Shown: positions 9,417 to 20,257 of the stretch, in pieces | How the letters are laid out: each line of letters begins with the position of its first letter | Position numbering within the stretch: position 1 is the first letter of the stretch | Assembly: GCA_902536775.1 (NCBI GenBank) | Contig: CACAYX010000001.1 | Coordinates: forward strand, 55,322 to 119,321 | DNA from: an uncultured Prochlorococcus sp. | Lineage (GTDB): Bacteria > Cyanobacteriota > Cyanobacteriia > PCC-6307 > Cyanobiaceae | Reading direction: 5' to 3' | Length of the DNA stretch: 64,000 nt | The notes under the pieces: generated by a model | Seen by the model: the letters and a program-made list of their open reading frames with translations, nothing else | Database searches by the model: none | What the model was told of the DNA's origin: nothing | Made by a program: the position numbers and the translations under genes

Positions 9417-10666
9417 GAATTGATTTTTAGAAAATCAATGGTATCTTTTAATTTTTCTATAAACATATCAATTTCTTCCTTATTGGTTGTGAAATTCATG
9501 CTGATTCTAGCTGTTGATTTAATGCCTATATATCTGTGAAGAGGTTGACAGCAATGGTGTCCACTTCTGATGCAAATTCCTTTTGAATCAAGAATTTCAG
9601 CAATATCATTTGAATGTATATTTTTTATATAAAAGGTGGCGAGTGAGGCTCTGTCTGGATCTATCTCCGGCGATGGACCTATGATTTCAATATTTTCTAT
9701 TTGATTTAATTTTTCAAATAAATATTTAGTAATAGTCTTTTCATATTCATGAATTTCATTCAATCCAATATTGTTAATATAATTTATTGCTTCTGCAAGA
9801 CCTATTGCTTCTGCAATGGCTGGAGTTCCAGCTTCAAATTTATGTGGTAGCTCTGCCCAAGTACTTGTCTCTTCAAAAACATCTTGAATCATTTCGCCAC
9901 CTCCAAAGAGAGGAGGGATTTTTTCCAGGATTTCTTTTCTTGACCAGAGGAAACCAATACCTGTAGGACCGCATAGTTTATGTCCTGATCCAGCTAAAAA
10001 ATCTATATTAAGATCAATCACATCCAGTTTTTGATGAGCCAAACTTTGGCATGCATCTATTAACACTAAAGAACCTTTTTGTTTAGCTAATTTAGTTATT
10101 TCTTTGATTGGATTACAGCAACCTAGAGTATTACTAACATGTACTAGGCTTACAAGTTTAGTTCTAGATGTTAGTTTTGATTTAAAGTCGTCTATATCTA
10201 ATTTCCCATCTTTATCTATAGCTATAAATTTTAATTTGCATTTATTTTTTGCTGCAACCATTTGCCATGGAACAATATTGCTATGATGTTCCATTATTGA
10301 TAAGAGAATTTCATCGTTTTCTTTTAATGAAGATTCTCCCCATGATCTAGCTACTAGATTGATTGCCTCGGTAGCATTTCTTGTGAAAATAATTTCTTTT
10401 GCTGAATTCGCTTTTATAAATTTGCTAATTAAATATCGTGCATTTTCAAATTCTTCTGTTGCTTTAGCACTTAATTGATGTGCACCTCTATGTACGTTGG
10501 CATTAAAGTTTTTGTAATATTCATCAATTTTTTTTAAGACTTGTATTGGTTTTTGTGTGGTTGCAGCATGGTCTAGATAAACAATTTGCTCATTACTTTT
10601 TAAGTTCTTATTTAAAAGAGGAAAGTGTTTCTTCGTTATTTCAGGAAAATTTTGAATCGTTTCCAT
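9413..10666 (-). CDS. sufS: Cysteine desulfurase SufS
   Basis: YLDHAATTQKP, SGHKLCGPTGIGFLW, CIRSGHHCCQPL; last gene of suf cluster. Confidence 0.95.
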   Translation of the reverse strand: METIQNFPEITKKHFPLLNKNLKSNEQIVYLDHAATTQKPIQVLKKIDEYYKNFNANVHRGAHQLSAKATEEFENARYLISKFIKANSAKEIIFTRNATEAINLVARSWGESSLKENDEILLSIMEHHSNIVPWQMVAAKNKCKLKFIAIDKDGKLDIDDFKSKLTSRTKLVSLVHVSNTLGCCNPIKEITKLAKQKGSLVLIDACQSLAHQKLDVIDLNIDFLAGSGHKLCGPTGIGFLWSRKEILEKIPPLFGGGEMIQDVFEETSTWAELPHKFEAGTPAIAEAIGLAEAINYINNIGLNEIHEYEKTITKYLFEKLNQIENIEIIGPSPEIDPDRASLATFYIKNIHSNDIAEILDSKGICIRSGHHCCQPLHRYIGIKSTARISMNFTTNKEEIDMFIEKLKDTIDFLKINS

Positions 10667-11883
10667 TAATTCTCATTTAAAAGTTTATCAAGCAAATCCC
10701 ATTTATCTTTTGAAATGGGAATAAATGAAATTATTTCTTGAAAGTAAGAACTTAATTGTAGTTTACTTGCTTCTGCTAATGTGACCCCTCTTGTTCGCAT
10801 ATAAAAAAGTTCTTCTTCATTGAGTTGTGAAATTGTAGCTCCATGTTTGCATTTGACATCATCAGCAATTATTTCTAATTGCGGTTTGGTATCTATTTGT
10901 GCGAGATTTGATAAAAGTAAATTTCTGCTTAGTTGAGAAGCATCAGTTCTCTGGGCAATTTTTGGAACTATTATTGAACCTTCAAATATTGCATGTGATT
11001 TATCATCAGCAAGTGATTTATTAATTTGATCTAGAAATCCATTTGGGCCATTGAATTCTATTTTTGTATAGGTTGAAATTTGCTCATCTTTTTTTGTTAT
11101 TTGCATACCTTTGATATTTGTTTTAGCGTTTCCCGTAGATTGTTTAATATTAATTTCAAATCTTGCGTAATTGAATTTGAAATGTAAAGATCCTAAGTTG
11201 TATGCACTATTTTTTTGTTGAATTACATTCAGAGAATTTAATAGATTGGATCTGTTTTTACCGTAAGAAATAACACCATGATTGACAGAACTATTTTCTT
11301 TCAAGCAAAAGAAAGTTGATTGAGATAATGAAGAGTTTTCTTTACCAAGATTTACTTGTAATAATTCAACATCACAATTCTTTTCTAAAAATATTACTAA
11401 GGTTTTTGAGTTTAAAGAATTACTTGATGCATGACTAAAAATTTCAATAGGAGGAATTTTTGATCCATTTATTTTTAATCCCAAAATATTTTTTTTGCAA
11501 CTTAAAGACAGATTTAGTAGGTCACTCCAATTTTCGTTTTGCTTAAATAAAGATATCTGTTCCTTGATATATTTTTCTAATTCATCCTCACTTAATTGCT
11601 GTATTGAATAATTTTTCTTTAATAATTTTATTTGGCAATTCTCACCAACTATTAATCTAATAGTACTTTGAGAATTTTTCGGATATGGAATATCAAATTT
11701 TGAATCTTTTTCGTTAACTGAGTAATCTAAAAAGTTTGACAATTTTGATTTATTTGAAAGCCTCCATTTTTCACTTTTAGGATTAGGGAGAGGGCTTGAT
11801 TGTAATTTATGAAGACAGATTTTTTGTATTTCTGTGAGGTTATCATCCGATTTATTGGTTTTTATTTTTTCAATAATTTCCAT
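10666..11883 (-). CDS. sufD: Fe-S cluster assembly protein SufD
   Basis: SufB/D family C-terminus: KPQLEIIADDVKCKHGATISQLNEEELFYMRTRG. Confidence 0.93.
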   Translation of the reverse strand: MEIIEKIKTNKSDDNLTEIQKICLHKLQSSPLPNPKSEKWRLSNKSKLSNFLDYSVNEKDSKFDIPYPKNSQSTIRLIVGENCQIKLLKKNYSIQQLSEDELEKYIKEQISLFKQNENWSDLLNLSLSCKKNILGLKINGSKIPPIEIFSHASSNSLNSKTLVIFLEKNCDVELLQVNLGKENSSLSQSTFFCLKENSSVNHGVISYGKNRSNLLNSLNVIQQKNSAYNLGSLHFKFNYARFEINIKQSTGNAKTNIKGMQITKKDEQISTYTKIEFNGPNGFLDQINKSLADDKSHAIFEGSIIVPKIAQRTDASQLSRNLLLSNLAQIDTKPQLEIIADDVKCKHGATISQLNEEELFYMRTRGVTLAEASKLQLSSYFQEIISFIPISKDKWDLLDKLLNEN

Positions 11884-11887
11884 TTGT

Positions 11888-12673
11888 TTAGGTCTCTTTT
11901 ATAAAGTTATCTGTCCATTCATAACCTTTTTCCTCAAGCTCTAGAGCAAGATCACTCTCGCCAGTTTTTATGATTTGTCCGTCTGACATAACATGGACAT
12001 AATTTGGTTTAATTTCATCTAATAATCTTTGATAGTGGGTAATAAGTATAATTCCAGTTTGTGGATTAGATATTTTTTTAATTCCTGATGCCACTATTCT
12101 TAGAGCATCGATATCTAGACCAGAATCGGTCTCATCTAATATTGCTATCTTGGGCTCAAGTAAAGCCATTTGCAGAATCTCATTTCTTTTTTTTTCACCT
12201 CCGGAAAAGCCTTGATTTACACTCCTTGATAGGAATGCGGGATCCATTTTCACAATTTCTAACTTTTCTTTAACTAATTCTTCAAAATCAAAGGTATCCA
12301 ATTCTTCTTTGTTGAGGAATTTCCTTCTAGCATTAGTTGAAACTCTAAGAAACTCAAGATTACTTACACCTGGAATCTCAATTGGATATTGAAAACCAAG
12401 AAAAATTCCTGATTGAGATCTCTCTTCAGGTTCTAAAGAGTTTATGTTTTCACCTAAAAATTTTATATCGCCGTTTGTTATGTTATACGAGGGATGTCCC
12501 GCAATGATTTTCGAAAGAGTACTTTTGCCACATCCATTTCTTCCCATAATGGCATGGATTTCTCCAGGATAGACAGTAAGTGAAACCCCTTTTAATATTG
12601 GAAGATTATCAGTAGATGCAGAGAGATTTTCAACTTCTAAAATTGGATCTGGTTCTTTCATTTTACTTTGCAT
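11888..12673 (-). CDS. sufC: Fe-S cluster assembly ATPase SufC
   Basis: ABC ATPase [52 protein letters not shown]. Confidence 0.96.
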   Translation of the reverse strand: MQSKMKEPDPILEVENLSASTDNLPILKGVSLTVYPGEIHAIMGRNGCGKSTLSKIIAGHPSYNITNGDIKFLGENINSLEPEERSQSGIFLGFQYPIEIPGVSNLEFLRVSTNARRKFLNKEELDTFDFEELVKEKLEIVKMDPAFLSRSVNQGFSGGEKKRNEILQMALLEPKIAILDETDSGLDIDALRIVASGIKKISNPQTGIILITHYQRLLDEIKPNYVHVMSDGQIIKTGESDLALELEEKGYEWTDNFIKET

Positions 12674-12694
12674 TTCAGTTTAGAAATTGATTAA

Positions 12695-14146
12695 TTAACC
12701 TACTGATCCCTCTAGTTTAAGTGCCAGCAACTTATCTGCTTCAGCAGCAAATTCCATAGGTAATTGATTAAATACATCTCTGCAAAAACCGCTGACCATC
12801 ATAGATACTGCCTCCTCAAATTCTATACCTCTGCTTTGGAGATAAAAAAGTTGGTCTTCTGAGATTCTACATGTGCTTGCTTCATGCTCAATTTCAGAAT
12901 TGGGTTGTTGAGATTTGATGTAAGGGAATGTATTTGCAGAAGCTTGATCCCCTATTAACATTGAATCACATTGACTGTAATTTCTTGATCCTGTAGCTTT
13001 TGTTCCCATTTTGACAAGACCTCTATAGCTATTTTTCGAGTTACCTGCACTAATACCTTTGCTAACAATAGTTGATTTGGTCTTAGGTCCAATATGGATC
13101 ATTTTTGTGCCGGTATCTGCTTGCTGAAGATTATTGGTGAGAGCCACTGAATAAAATTCTCCTACAGATTCTTCCCCTAAAAGAAGACAGCTAGGATATT
13201 TCCATGTAATTGCAGACCCTGTTTCAACTTGAGACCAGCTAATTTTACTTCTCTTACCTAAACATTTTCCTCTCTTGGTCACAAAATTAAAAATTCCGCC
13301 AATACCTTCTTCATCTCCAGCATACCAATTTTGCACCGTTGAATATTTTATTGAAGCGTCGTCCAATGCTATAAGCTCTACAACTGCTGCATGTAGGGTA
13401 TTTGTATCAAACATTGGAGCTGTACAACCTTCAAGATAACTTACAGAACTTGATTCTTCAGCAATAATTAGTGTTCTTTCGAATTGCCCTGAATCTCCAC
13501 TATTAATTCTGAAGTAGGAAGATAGATCCATAGGGCAGGTAACACCTTTTGGGATATAAACAAAAGAACCATCACTAAAAACTGCAGAATTTAGTGCTGC
13601 AAAATAATTATCACTAGCTGGAACTACTGTACCTAAATATTTTTCAATCAAATCTGCGTGATTTTTAACTGCTTCACTAATCGAGCAAAATATAACTCCA
13701 TGATCAGCAAGTTCTTCTCTAAAAGTTGTGGCTATAGAAACACTATCAAAGACAGCATCTACTGCTACATTTGTGAGTTTTTTTTGCTCTGTTAGAGGTA
13801 TTCCTAATTTGTCAAAAGTCTCAAGCAGTTTGGGATCAACCTCATCTAAGCTAGAAATTTTCTCTTTTTGCTTAGGAGCAGAGTAATAAATAATATCTTG
13901 ATAATCAATTTTTTTATATCCTAATGATGCCCAATCAGGTTCTTTCATTTTTTGCCATTTTTTAAAGGCTTTTAATCTAAAATCAAGAAGGAAGTTTGGC
14001 TCTTCTTTTTTCTGTGAAATTAATTTTATAATATCTTCATTTAATCCCTTTTCTATTTTTTCAGTTTCAATATCAGTAACGAAACCATATTTGTAAGGCT
14101 CTTTTACTGCATCTTTAACTAAATTTTCGTTGACCATGTTATCCAA
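12695..14146 (-). CDS. sufB: Fe-S cluster assembly protein SufB (start may be internal Met at MVNENLV)
   Basis: SufB-type: [35 protein letters not shown]-like stretch, [22 protein letters not shown]. Confidence 0.96.
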   Translation of the reverse strand: MDNMVNENLVKDAVKEPYKYGFVTDIETEKIEKGLNEDIIKLISQKKEEPNFLLDFRLKAFKKWQKMKEPDWASLGYKKIDYQDIIYYSAPKQKEKISSLDEVDPKLLETFDKLGIPLTEQKKLTNVAVDAVFDSVSIATTFREELADHGVIFCSISEAVKNHADLIEKYLGTVVPASDNYFAALNSAVFSDGSFVYIPKGVTCPMDLSSYFRINSGDSGQFERTLIIAEESSSVSYLEGCTAPMFDTNTLHAAVVELIALDDASIKYSTVQNWYAGDEEGIGGIFNFVTKRGKCLGKRSKISWSQVETGSAITWKYPSCLLLGEESVGEFYSVALTNNLQQADTGTKMIHIGPKTKSTIVSKGISAGNSKNSYRGLVKMGTKATGSRNYSQCDSMLIGDQASANTFPYIKSQQPNSEIEHEASTCRISEDQLFYLQSRGIEFEEAVSMMVSGFCRDVFNQLPMEFAAEADKLLALKLEGSVG

Positions 14147-14233
14147 AAATAACTTATTACAATTAGCTTTCTATACTTTAACGAAAGATATCCCCAATAT
14201 TGAGTTTTTTCCCTTTATTAAAACTAAAAATTA

Positions 14234-14587
14234 ATGTCTAATCATCTTGATCCCTTTTCTAACCTATTAAACATAGAAACTATTCAAGAAATTGATAATC
14301 TTGATTTAACTATAATGCAGAAACATCATTTAAGAATACTCGCTCATTGCCTTCAGATTTTAAAAATTATCAATGTAGATAATAGTTTGGAATATCAAAA
14401 TAAAAATCCCCTGAGAGAATGGTGTGATAACCAATCCAAAAAATTTGATGATAAAAAATTTAGTGATCTTTTTTATGAGCAGTTAGAATCAGTTTCGAAA
14501 AAATTAAGTATTTTTTCAAAAAAACTAGGTAAAAGTATTGAGGATTTAGAGATAGATGATTTAGTACTTCTAGTCGAAAAACGCTGA
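14234..14587 (+). CDS. Conserved hypothetical protein, divergent from sufB
   Basis: 117-aa ORF with ATG, divergently oriented to suf operon; no recognised domain. Confidence 0.7.
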   Translation: MSNHLDPFSNLLNIETIQEIDNLDLTIMQKHHLRILAHCLQILKIINVDNSLEYQNKNPLREWCDNQSKKFDDKKFSDLFYEQLESVSKKLSIFSKKLGKSIEDLEIDDLVLLVEKR

Positions 14588-14860
14588 ATTCTCTTTTATC
14601 GAACTGATCCCGAAGAAAAAATATATTTTTGTTGAGTCGTTAACAAATTCAGGTAATAAAATTTAAAAAAAAAGAAAATTAATTTACATTTAAAAAAGAT
14701 TTGAAAATTAATTAATTTCTTTGATACCAACTGTTTTGAAGAGAAATATCAATTTTGAGAATTTTTTAGTAGTCAGAGGATCCTGACGACAGGCCAAAAA
14801 GACACACAATTCTAAAAAAAAAAGAACATACTGATCCCAAACAAAAACGGAGAATTTAAA

Positions 14861-15961
14861 GTGGCTGATGGGATTATGAATAAAGATCAATTACTCTCAC
14901 TAACCCTCAGACAATTACGTCAAGAAGCAAGTAAATTATCGGTTCCTCTTTACAGTCGCAAAACAAAAGTTGCTTTAGTTGATTTAATACTTAAGTATCA
15001 AGAAAAATTTACAAAAAAAACATACACTACACCTCCTGAGTCAAAATCTGAAGAAACTTCTGAGTCTAACGTTTTCAATAGTAGTGAAGAAGTTAAAACA
15101 AATGTAGTTTTTCTACCCCGAGATCCAGATTGGGCCTATGTGTTTTGGCAAATTTCTGATGCAGATAGAGAAAAAGCACAAACTTTGGGAGCCAATAAAT
15201 TATGTTTACGGTTATTTGATGCATCTGGTTCTGAAGGAAGCAACTTGAATCAAGGAACACTAAGGGAGATAGCAGTTGATAGTTACAGTACCGAGTGGTA
15301 TTTACCAATTCCCCTTGCAGATAGAGATTATAAAGTTGAATTAGGTTACAAATATGGTTTTAACTGGATGTCATTGGCATTTTCTTCGATAAGCCATGTT
15401 CCTGGGTCCCATCCTTCTGAGCAAATTCTTGATAAATTTGTACCTTTTAATTTAAATTCTACTTTTGAGACGATCCCAGATATTTCCAATTCTGTTGTTT
15501 CTGAACAAAATGATATGCATGAAAGATTATACCAAGCAGCAACTAACACTCCTCTCAGAAGAAAAGTTGGTTCTGAAGAATTTATGGAAAATGTAAATTC
15601 AACAAATCTCAATGATAATCTTACAGACTCAGGTGTTGGTAAATGGTCATCAGGTTTAAATGATTCTGGAAGTGGAATTGTTAAAAATAGATCTTTTTGG
15701 CTCGTTGCTGATGCTGAATTAATTGTTTATGGTGCTACAGAACCTTCTGCAAAACTGACAATAGGTGGAGAAGATGTGCCTCTTGCTGCAGATGGTACTT
15801 TTAGAATTCAAGTTCCATTTAGAGACGGGACTCAAAAATATGATATTAAAGCTGTTGATGTATCTGGTGAGCAAGAAAAAAGTATATCAATGAAATTTGA
15901 TAGAACTACACCTCTTGACGATACTAATGAAAAAGATAATGCTGAGACTGAATGGTTTTAA
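14861..15961 (+). CDS. Rho-N/SAP-like N-terminus plus DUF4912 domain protein (start may be internal Met MNKDQLL)
   Basis: MNKDQLLSLTLRQLRQEASKLSVPLYSRKTKVALVDLIL; FLPRDPDWAYVFWQISD typical DUF4912. Confidence 0.82.
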   Translation: MADGIMNKDQLLSLTLRQLRQEASKLSVPLYSRKTKVALVDLILKYQEKFTKKTYTTPPESKSEETSESNVFNSSEEVKTNVVFLPRDPDWAYVFWQISDADREKAQTLGANKLCLRLFDASGSEGSNLNQGTLREIAVDSYSTEWYLPIPLADRDYKVELGYKYGFNWMSLAFSSISHVPGSHPSEQILDKFVPFNLNSTFETIPDISNSVVSEQNDMHERLYQAATNTPLRRKVGSEEFMENVNSTNLNDNLTDSGVGKWSSGLNDSGSGIVKNRSFWLVADAELIVYGATEPSAKLTIGGEDVPLAADGTFRIQVPFRDGTQKYDIKAVDVSGEQEKSISMKFDRTTPLDDTNEKDNAETEWF

Positions 15962-15973
15962 CAAATTGAATTA

Positions 15974-16144
15974 ATGCTAAAAAAAATTGTAGCTTTTACT
16001 CCATTATTAGGGGCATTAACTTTTCCACTAATAGTTCCAATTACAATCTCTAAATTTGGTGTTAACTATGGAATTCTTAGTGCATTATTAATTTCTTCAT
16101 TATGGTTTATCGCTATGTTAAGAACTTCCGAAATGCCTCATTAA
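15974..16144 (+). CDS. Small hypothetical membrane protein (56 aa)
   Basis: ORF by inspection: MLKKIVAFTPLLGALTFPLIVPITISKFGVNYGILSALLISSLWFIAMLRTSEMPH; not in ORF track, between DUF4912 gene and pgm. Confidence 0.65.
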   Translation: MLKKIVAFTPLLGALTFPLIVPITISKFGVNYGILSALLISSLWFIAMLRTSEMPH

Positions 16145-16176
16145 TTTAGTTAGATTTTTGGAAATCTCTTAAAAAT

Positions 16177-17814
16177 ATGAATCAAGTAAGTGTAATTAAT
16201 ATTAATTCTCCTTTTCTAGATCAAAAACCCGGTACCTCTGGATTAAGAAAAAGTACTTTAAAGTTTCAGGAAGAACATTATCTAGAAGTTTTTATTGAAG
16301 CAATCTTGCAATCATTAGAAGATTTAAAAGGTTCTACATTAGTAGTTGGTGGTGATGGCAGATATGGCAATATTGAAGCAATAGAAAAAATTGTCCAAAT
16401 ATGCATTGCTCATAAGGTTCGAAAGGTTATTGTTCCAAAATACGGTTTATTATCTACTCCTGCGACATCACATTTAATTAGAAAAGAAGACGCTATTGGC
16501 GGAATTATTCTTTCTGCAAGCCATAATCCTGGTGGGATTGATGGCGACTTTGGAGTGAAATTGAATATCTCTAATGGTGGCCCAGCTCCTGAGACAATTA
16601 CTAATAAGATTTTCAAGGCTTCACAATTACTAACTTGCTATAAAATTTGTAAAATTCAATTACCTGATTTTAGTGAATATGGAACTTATCCTTACGACGA
16701 AACTACCTTAGAAATTATTGATGGATTAACAGATTATTCTAATTTGATGGAGAAAATTTTTGACTTTGATCAAATTAGTGATTTTTTAAAAAAAGACTTC
16801 TCGTTAATCTTTGATGCAATGAATGCGGTTACAGGCCCATATGCAAAAAATATTTTTGTTGAAAAAATGGGTCTCACACCTGATTGTGTCATGAATGGTA
16901 ACCCGTTAAAAGATTTTGGAGGTTTACATCCTGATCCTAATCTTACTTACGCATCCCACTTGGCTGATTTGTTATTAAATAAAAAATCTTATAGTTTTGG
17001 TGCTGCATGCGATGGAGATGGAGATAGGAATATGATTTTAGGAAGTGGATGTTTTGTAAATCCTAGTGATAGCCTTGCAGTCATCACTGCTAACACAAAA
17101 TGTGTCCCTGGTTATAAAGATGGTATTACAGGTGTGGCACGATCCATGCCAACCAGCTCAGCGGTTGATAATGTTGCTCGAGTATTAAATATACCTTGTT
17201 TCGAGACTCCTACTGGCTGGAAGTTTTTTGGAAATCTTTTAGATTCTAATTTAATTACTTTATGTGGAGAAGAAAGTTTCGGAACAGGTAGTAATCATGT
17301 GAGAGAGAAAGATGGACTATGGGCAGTTTTGTATTGGTTACAAGTTTTAGCTGAGAAAAAATGTTCGGTAAGTGATTTGATGCAGAATCATTGGAAACAA
17401 TTTGGTAGGAATTATTATTCAAGACATGATTATGAGGCAATTCCCTCAAATATTGCTAATCAAATCTTTGGTAATCTAACTTCTATGCTCGAAAATTTAA
17501 AAGGAAATAGTTTTGCTGGCCATTTAGTTAAAGTTGCAGATAACTTTTCATATTTAGATCCCGTTGATAATTCCATAAGTGACAATCAAGGTTTAAGATT
17601 GGTCCTTGATGATAATTCTCGAGTAATTGTGCGCCTTTCTGGAACTGGAACTAAGGGTGCAACATTAAGACTTTACTTTGAGAAATTTTTCGATCCTCAA
17701 CAGAATCTTTCGTTAAATCCTCAGATCGCTTTGAAACCTCTAATAGATGATTTAGATGCTTTATTGAATATTTCAAAACTTACTCAAATGGAAACTCCTA
17801 CAGTAATTACATAG
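16177..17814 (+). CDS. pgm: Phosphoglucomutase (alpha-D-glucose-specific)
   Basis: KPGTSGLRKST, ILSASHNPGG, CDGDGDRNMILG, GEESFGTGSNHVREKDGLWA. Confidence 0.96.
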   Translation: MNQVSVININSPFLDQKPGTSGLRKSTLKFQEEHYLEVFIEAILQSLEDLKGSTLVVGGDGRYGNIEAIEKIVQICIAHKVRKVIVPKYGLLSTPATSHLIRKEDAIGGIILSASHNPGGIDGDFGVKLNISNGGPAPETITNKIFKASQLLTCYKICKIQLPDFSEYGTYPYDETTLEIIDGLTDYSNLMEKIFDFDQISDFLKKDFSLIFDAMNAVTGPYAKNIFVEKMGLTPDCVMNGNPLKDFGGLHPDPNLTYASHLADLLLNKKSYSFGAACDGDGDRNMILGSGCFVNPSDSLAVITANTKCVPGYKDGITGVARSMPTSSAVDNVARVLNIPCFETPTGWKFFGNLLDSNLITLCGEESFGTGSNHVREKDGLWAVLYWLQVLAEKKCSVSDLMQNHWKQFGRNYYSRHDYEAIPSNIANQIFGNLTSMLENLKGNSFAGHLVKVADNFSYLDPVDNSISDNQGLRLVLDDNSRVIVRLSGTGTKGATLRLYFEKFFDPQQNLSLNPQIALKPLIDDLDALLNISKLTQMETPTVIT

Positions 17815-17847
17815 AATTGAAAGTAATGATTTTTTGATTTTATTTAT

Positions 17848-19137
17848 ATGCATTCAGAAAATTTATTTACTAATTATTCTCAAATAGAAAATAATGCACC
17901 TTTGGCAGATAAATTAAGACCAAAGAATTTGGAAGATTTTTTTGGTCAACAACCAATCCTGAATGAGAATTCGCTTTTAAGAAGTGCAATATTAAACGAT
18001 AAGATTAGTAATTTTATTTTTTCTGGCCCTCCGGGTGTTGGAAAAACTACTCTAATTGAAATTATTTCTTTTAATTCGCGATCAAAATTAATTAAGTTAA
18101 ATGCAGTTCTATCAAGTGTTAAAGAATTAAGAAGTGAAATCGCTAATGCAAAAGATAGATTAATAAATTCGAAAAGAAAAACAATTTTATTTATCGATGA
18201 GGTTCATAGATTTACATCGGTTCAGCAAGATGCTTTATTACCTTCAATAGAAAATGGAACTATAACTTTTATTGGTGCTACAACTGAAAACCCTTTCTTT
18301 GCTGTTAATAAAGCGCTTGTTAGCAGGTCTCTTATTTTTACATTACTTCCTTTGGCAGACAATGATTTGCAGAAAATAATACAAAAAGTCATTAATCACT
18401 ATTCAAAACAAAAAGATTCAAAAAAGGTTTTTTTAACTCAAGATGCTATAAGTCATTTAATTAAATTTTCTGGCGGAGATGCAAGGACATTAATCAATGC
18501 GCTAGAGATGGCCATAGAAACAACTGCTGAAAATGATGCTAGAGAAATCAGCATTAATCTCTCAATAGCAGAGGATGCACTACAAAAGAAAAATATTGTT
18601 TACGATAAAAATGGTCAAAATCATTACGATGTAATAAGTGCCTTTATCAAGTCAATAAGAGGTTCTGATCCAGATGCAACTTTATTCTGGCTTGCCAATA
18701 TGCTTGAGGCTGGTGAAGATCCTAATTTTATTTTTAGAAGACTACTAATATCTGCCAGTGAAGATATTGGAATAGCTGATCCTAATGCCATAGTAGTTGT
18801 ACAATCCTGTTGTGATGCTTTTGATAGAGTTGGTTTTCCAGAAGGATTATATTTTTTAACGCAGGCTTCTTTATATTTAGCTATTTCTCCAAAAAGTAAT
18901 AGTACGAAAAGTATTTTTAAAGCAATTGAAACAATCAAATCAACCAATGCTTTTGATGTTCCACTTCATTTAAAAAATAATTCTAATAGTTATGTCAATC
19001 CTCATAATTATCCAGGTAATTGGGTCATACAAGAATATCTTCCTAAATCTTTAAGAGGTTTAAAAATATGGGAACCAAATAATTATGGATGGGAAAAAAC
19101 TCAATATGAAGAACTGCTTAGAAGAAAAGAAAATTAA
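17848..19137 (+). CDS. rarA: Replication-associated recombination AAA ATPase (RarA/MgsA)
   Basis: LADKLRPKNLEDFFGQ, SGPPGVGKTTLIEI, FIDEVHRFTSVQQDALLPSIENGTITFIGATTENPFF. Confidence 0.95.
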   Translation: MHSENLFTNYSQIENNAPLADKLRPKNLEDFFGQQPILNENSLLRSAILNDKISNFIFSGPPGVGKTTLIEIISFNSRSKLIKLNAVLSSVKELRSEIANAKDRLINSKRKTILFIDEVHRFTSVQQDALLPSIENGTITFIGATTENPFFAVNKALVSRSLIFTLLPLADNDLQKIIQKVINHYSKQKDSKKVFLTQDAISHLIKFSGGDARTLINALEMAIETTAENDAREISINLSIAEDALQKKNIVYDKNGQNHYDVISAFIKSIRGSDPDATLFWLANMLEAGEDPNFIFRRLLISASEDIGIADPNAIVVVQSCCDAFDRVGFPEGLYFLTQASLYLAISPKSNSTKSIFKAIETIKSTNAFDVPLHLKNNSNSYVNPHNYPGNWVIQEYLPKSLRGLKIWEPNNYGWEKTQYEELLRRKEN

Positions 19138-19790
19138 AAATTTTTCGAACAACAAATAATCTCAGGATTAAAAGAAGATTTTCCTTCGTAGGCTAAAGCG
19201 ATATTCCAATTATGGAAGTTTATCTGTGAATAATTTAAATGTATATTTTTCTTCTTATGAATTAACTCTTTTGGCTTTTCAAAAAATTGCCAATAGTTAA
19301 TGTCTTTAGCTATTTTTCCATGATCCCATTTTATAGCCGCTTCAACAGCACACCATTGATTTAGTATCATATTTTTTGTTAAATAATTATTATGGTTTGA
19401 TTTATTGGTATTAAAAAAATATTTTTTTGCAAATTTTATATGGTTAAAATCTCTATCTATTCTCTCAATATCAATCCCAATTTTGTCTTTATGCCAGACT
19501 ATAGTAATGGCATCTTTACAATGACTTAAACTGATATTTCCCATGCCAGAGGGTAAACTTGGAGGTTCTCCAGGTTGAGCATTAATTGGAATTTCTAGGG
19601 GGTCTAAATCAAAAAGTGTTGAAAGTGATTGTCGCAAATAAGCTCTTGATTCTAAGAAAATCTTTGATCTTGAATTTGTTAGGTTGTTTGCAGTTTTAAT
19701 TTCTTCTATAGTTGCGACATCTTGCACACCTTTAATCTCATAAAACCAAATTTTTGGTATTTTATATTCATACTCATTTAATAATTTCAA
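19134..19790 (-). CDS. 4'-phosphopantetheinyl transferase (Sfp/HetI type)
   Basis: NISLSHCKDAITIVWHKDKIGIDIERIDRDF; WCAVEAAIKW. Confidence 0.88.
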   Translation of the reverse strand: MKLLNEYEYKIPKIWFYEIKGVQDVATIEEIKTANNLTNSRSKIFLESRAYLRQSLSTLFDLDPLEIPINAQPGEPPSLPSGMGNISLSHCKDAITIVWHKDKIGIDIERIDRDFNHIKFAKKYFFNTNKSNHNNYLTKNMILNQWCAVEAAIKWDHGKIAKDINYWQFFEKPKELIHKKKNIHLNYSQINFHNWNIALAYEGKSSFNPEIICCSKNF

Positions 19791-20257
19791 TGGCTCTTAA
19801 GGTTGGCGACAAAGCACCAGAATTTAAATTAAAAGATTCTTTTGAGAAAGAAGTTTCTCTTAGTGATTTTATAGGTAAAAGAATAATACTATATTTTTAT
19901 CCAAAAGATAATACTCCAGGATGTACTAAAGAAGCATGTAATTTTAAAGAGAATTGGGATATACTCCAAAAAAATAATATTGTTGTGGTTGGTATTAGTA
20001 AAGATAATGCATCCTCTCATCAGAAGTTTATAGAAAAATTTAATTTACCTTTTATTCTTTTAACTGATCCAGAACCTTTCAAAGTTTCTTCTGATTACGA
20101 CAGCTATGGACTGAAAAAATTCATGGGAAAAGAATATATGGGAATGATGAGAAATACTTTTTTAATTGATACCGAAGGTAATATCGAAAAAATTTACTTA
20201 AAGGTAAAAGCAGCAATAATGGCCGATCATATAATTGCAGACCTTGGGTTAAGCTAA
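19790..20257 (+). CDS. bcp: Thioredoxin-dependent peroxiredoxin (bacterioferritin comigratory protein)
   Basis: MALKVGDKAPEFKLKDS...YFYPKDNTPGCTKEACNFKENW; ORF-track start 19754 probably too early. Confidence 0.94.
   Translation: MALKVGDKAPEFKLKDSFEKEVSLSDFIGKRIILYFYPKDNTPGCTKEACNFKENWDILQKNNIVVVGISKDNASSHQKFIEKFNLPFILLTDPEPFKVSSDYDSYGLKKFMGKEYMGMMRNTFLIDTEGNIEKIYLKVKAAIMADHIIADLGLS

Noticed and set aside
19134-19790. Sfp-type PPTase as a sign of an NRPS/PKS cluster
   Set aside because: No carrier-protein megasynthase in the window; a PPTase is needed for fatty-acid ACP anyway
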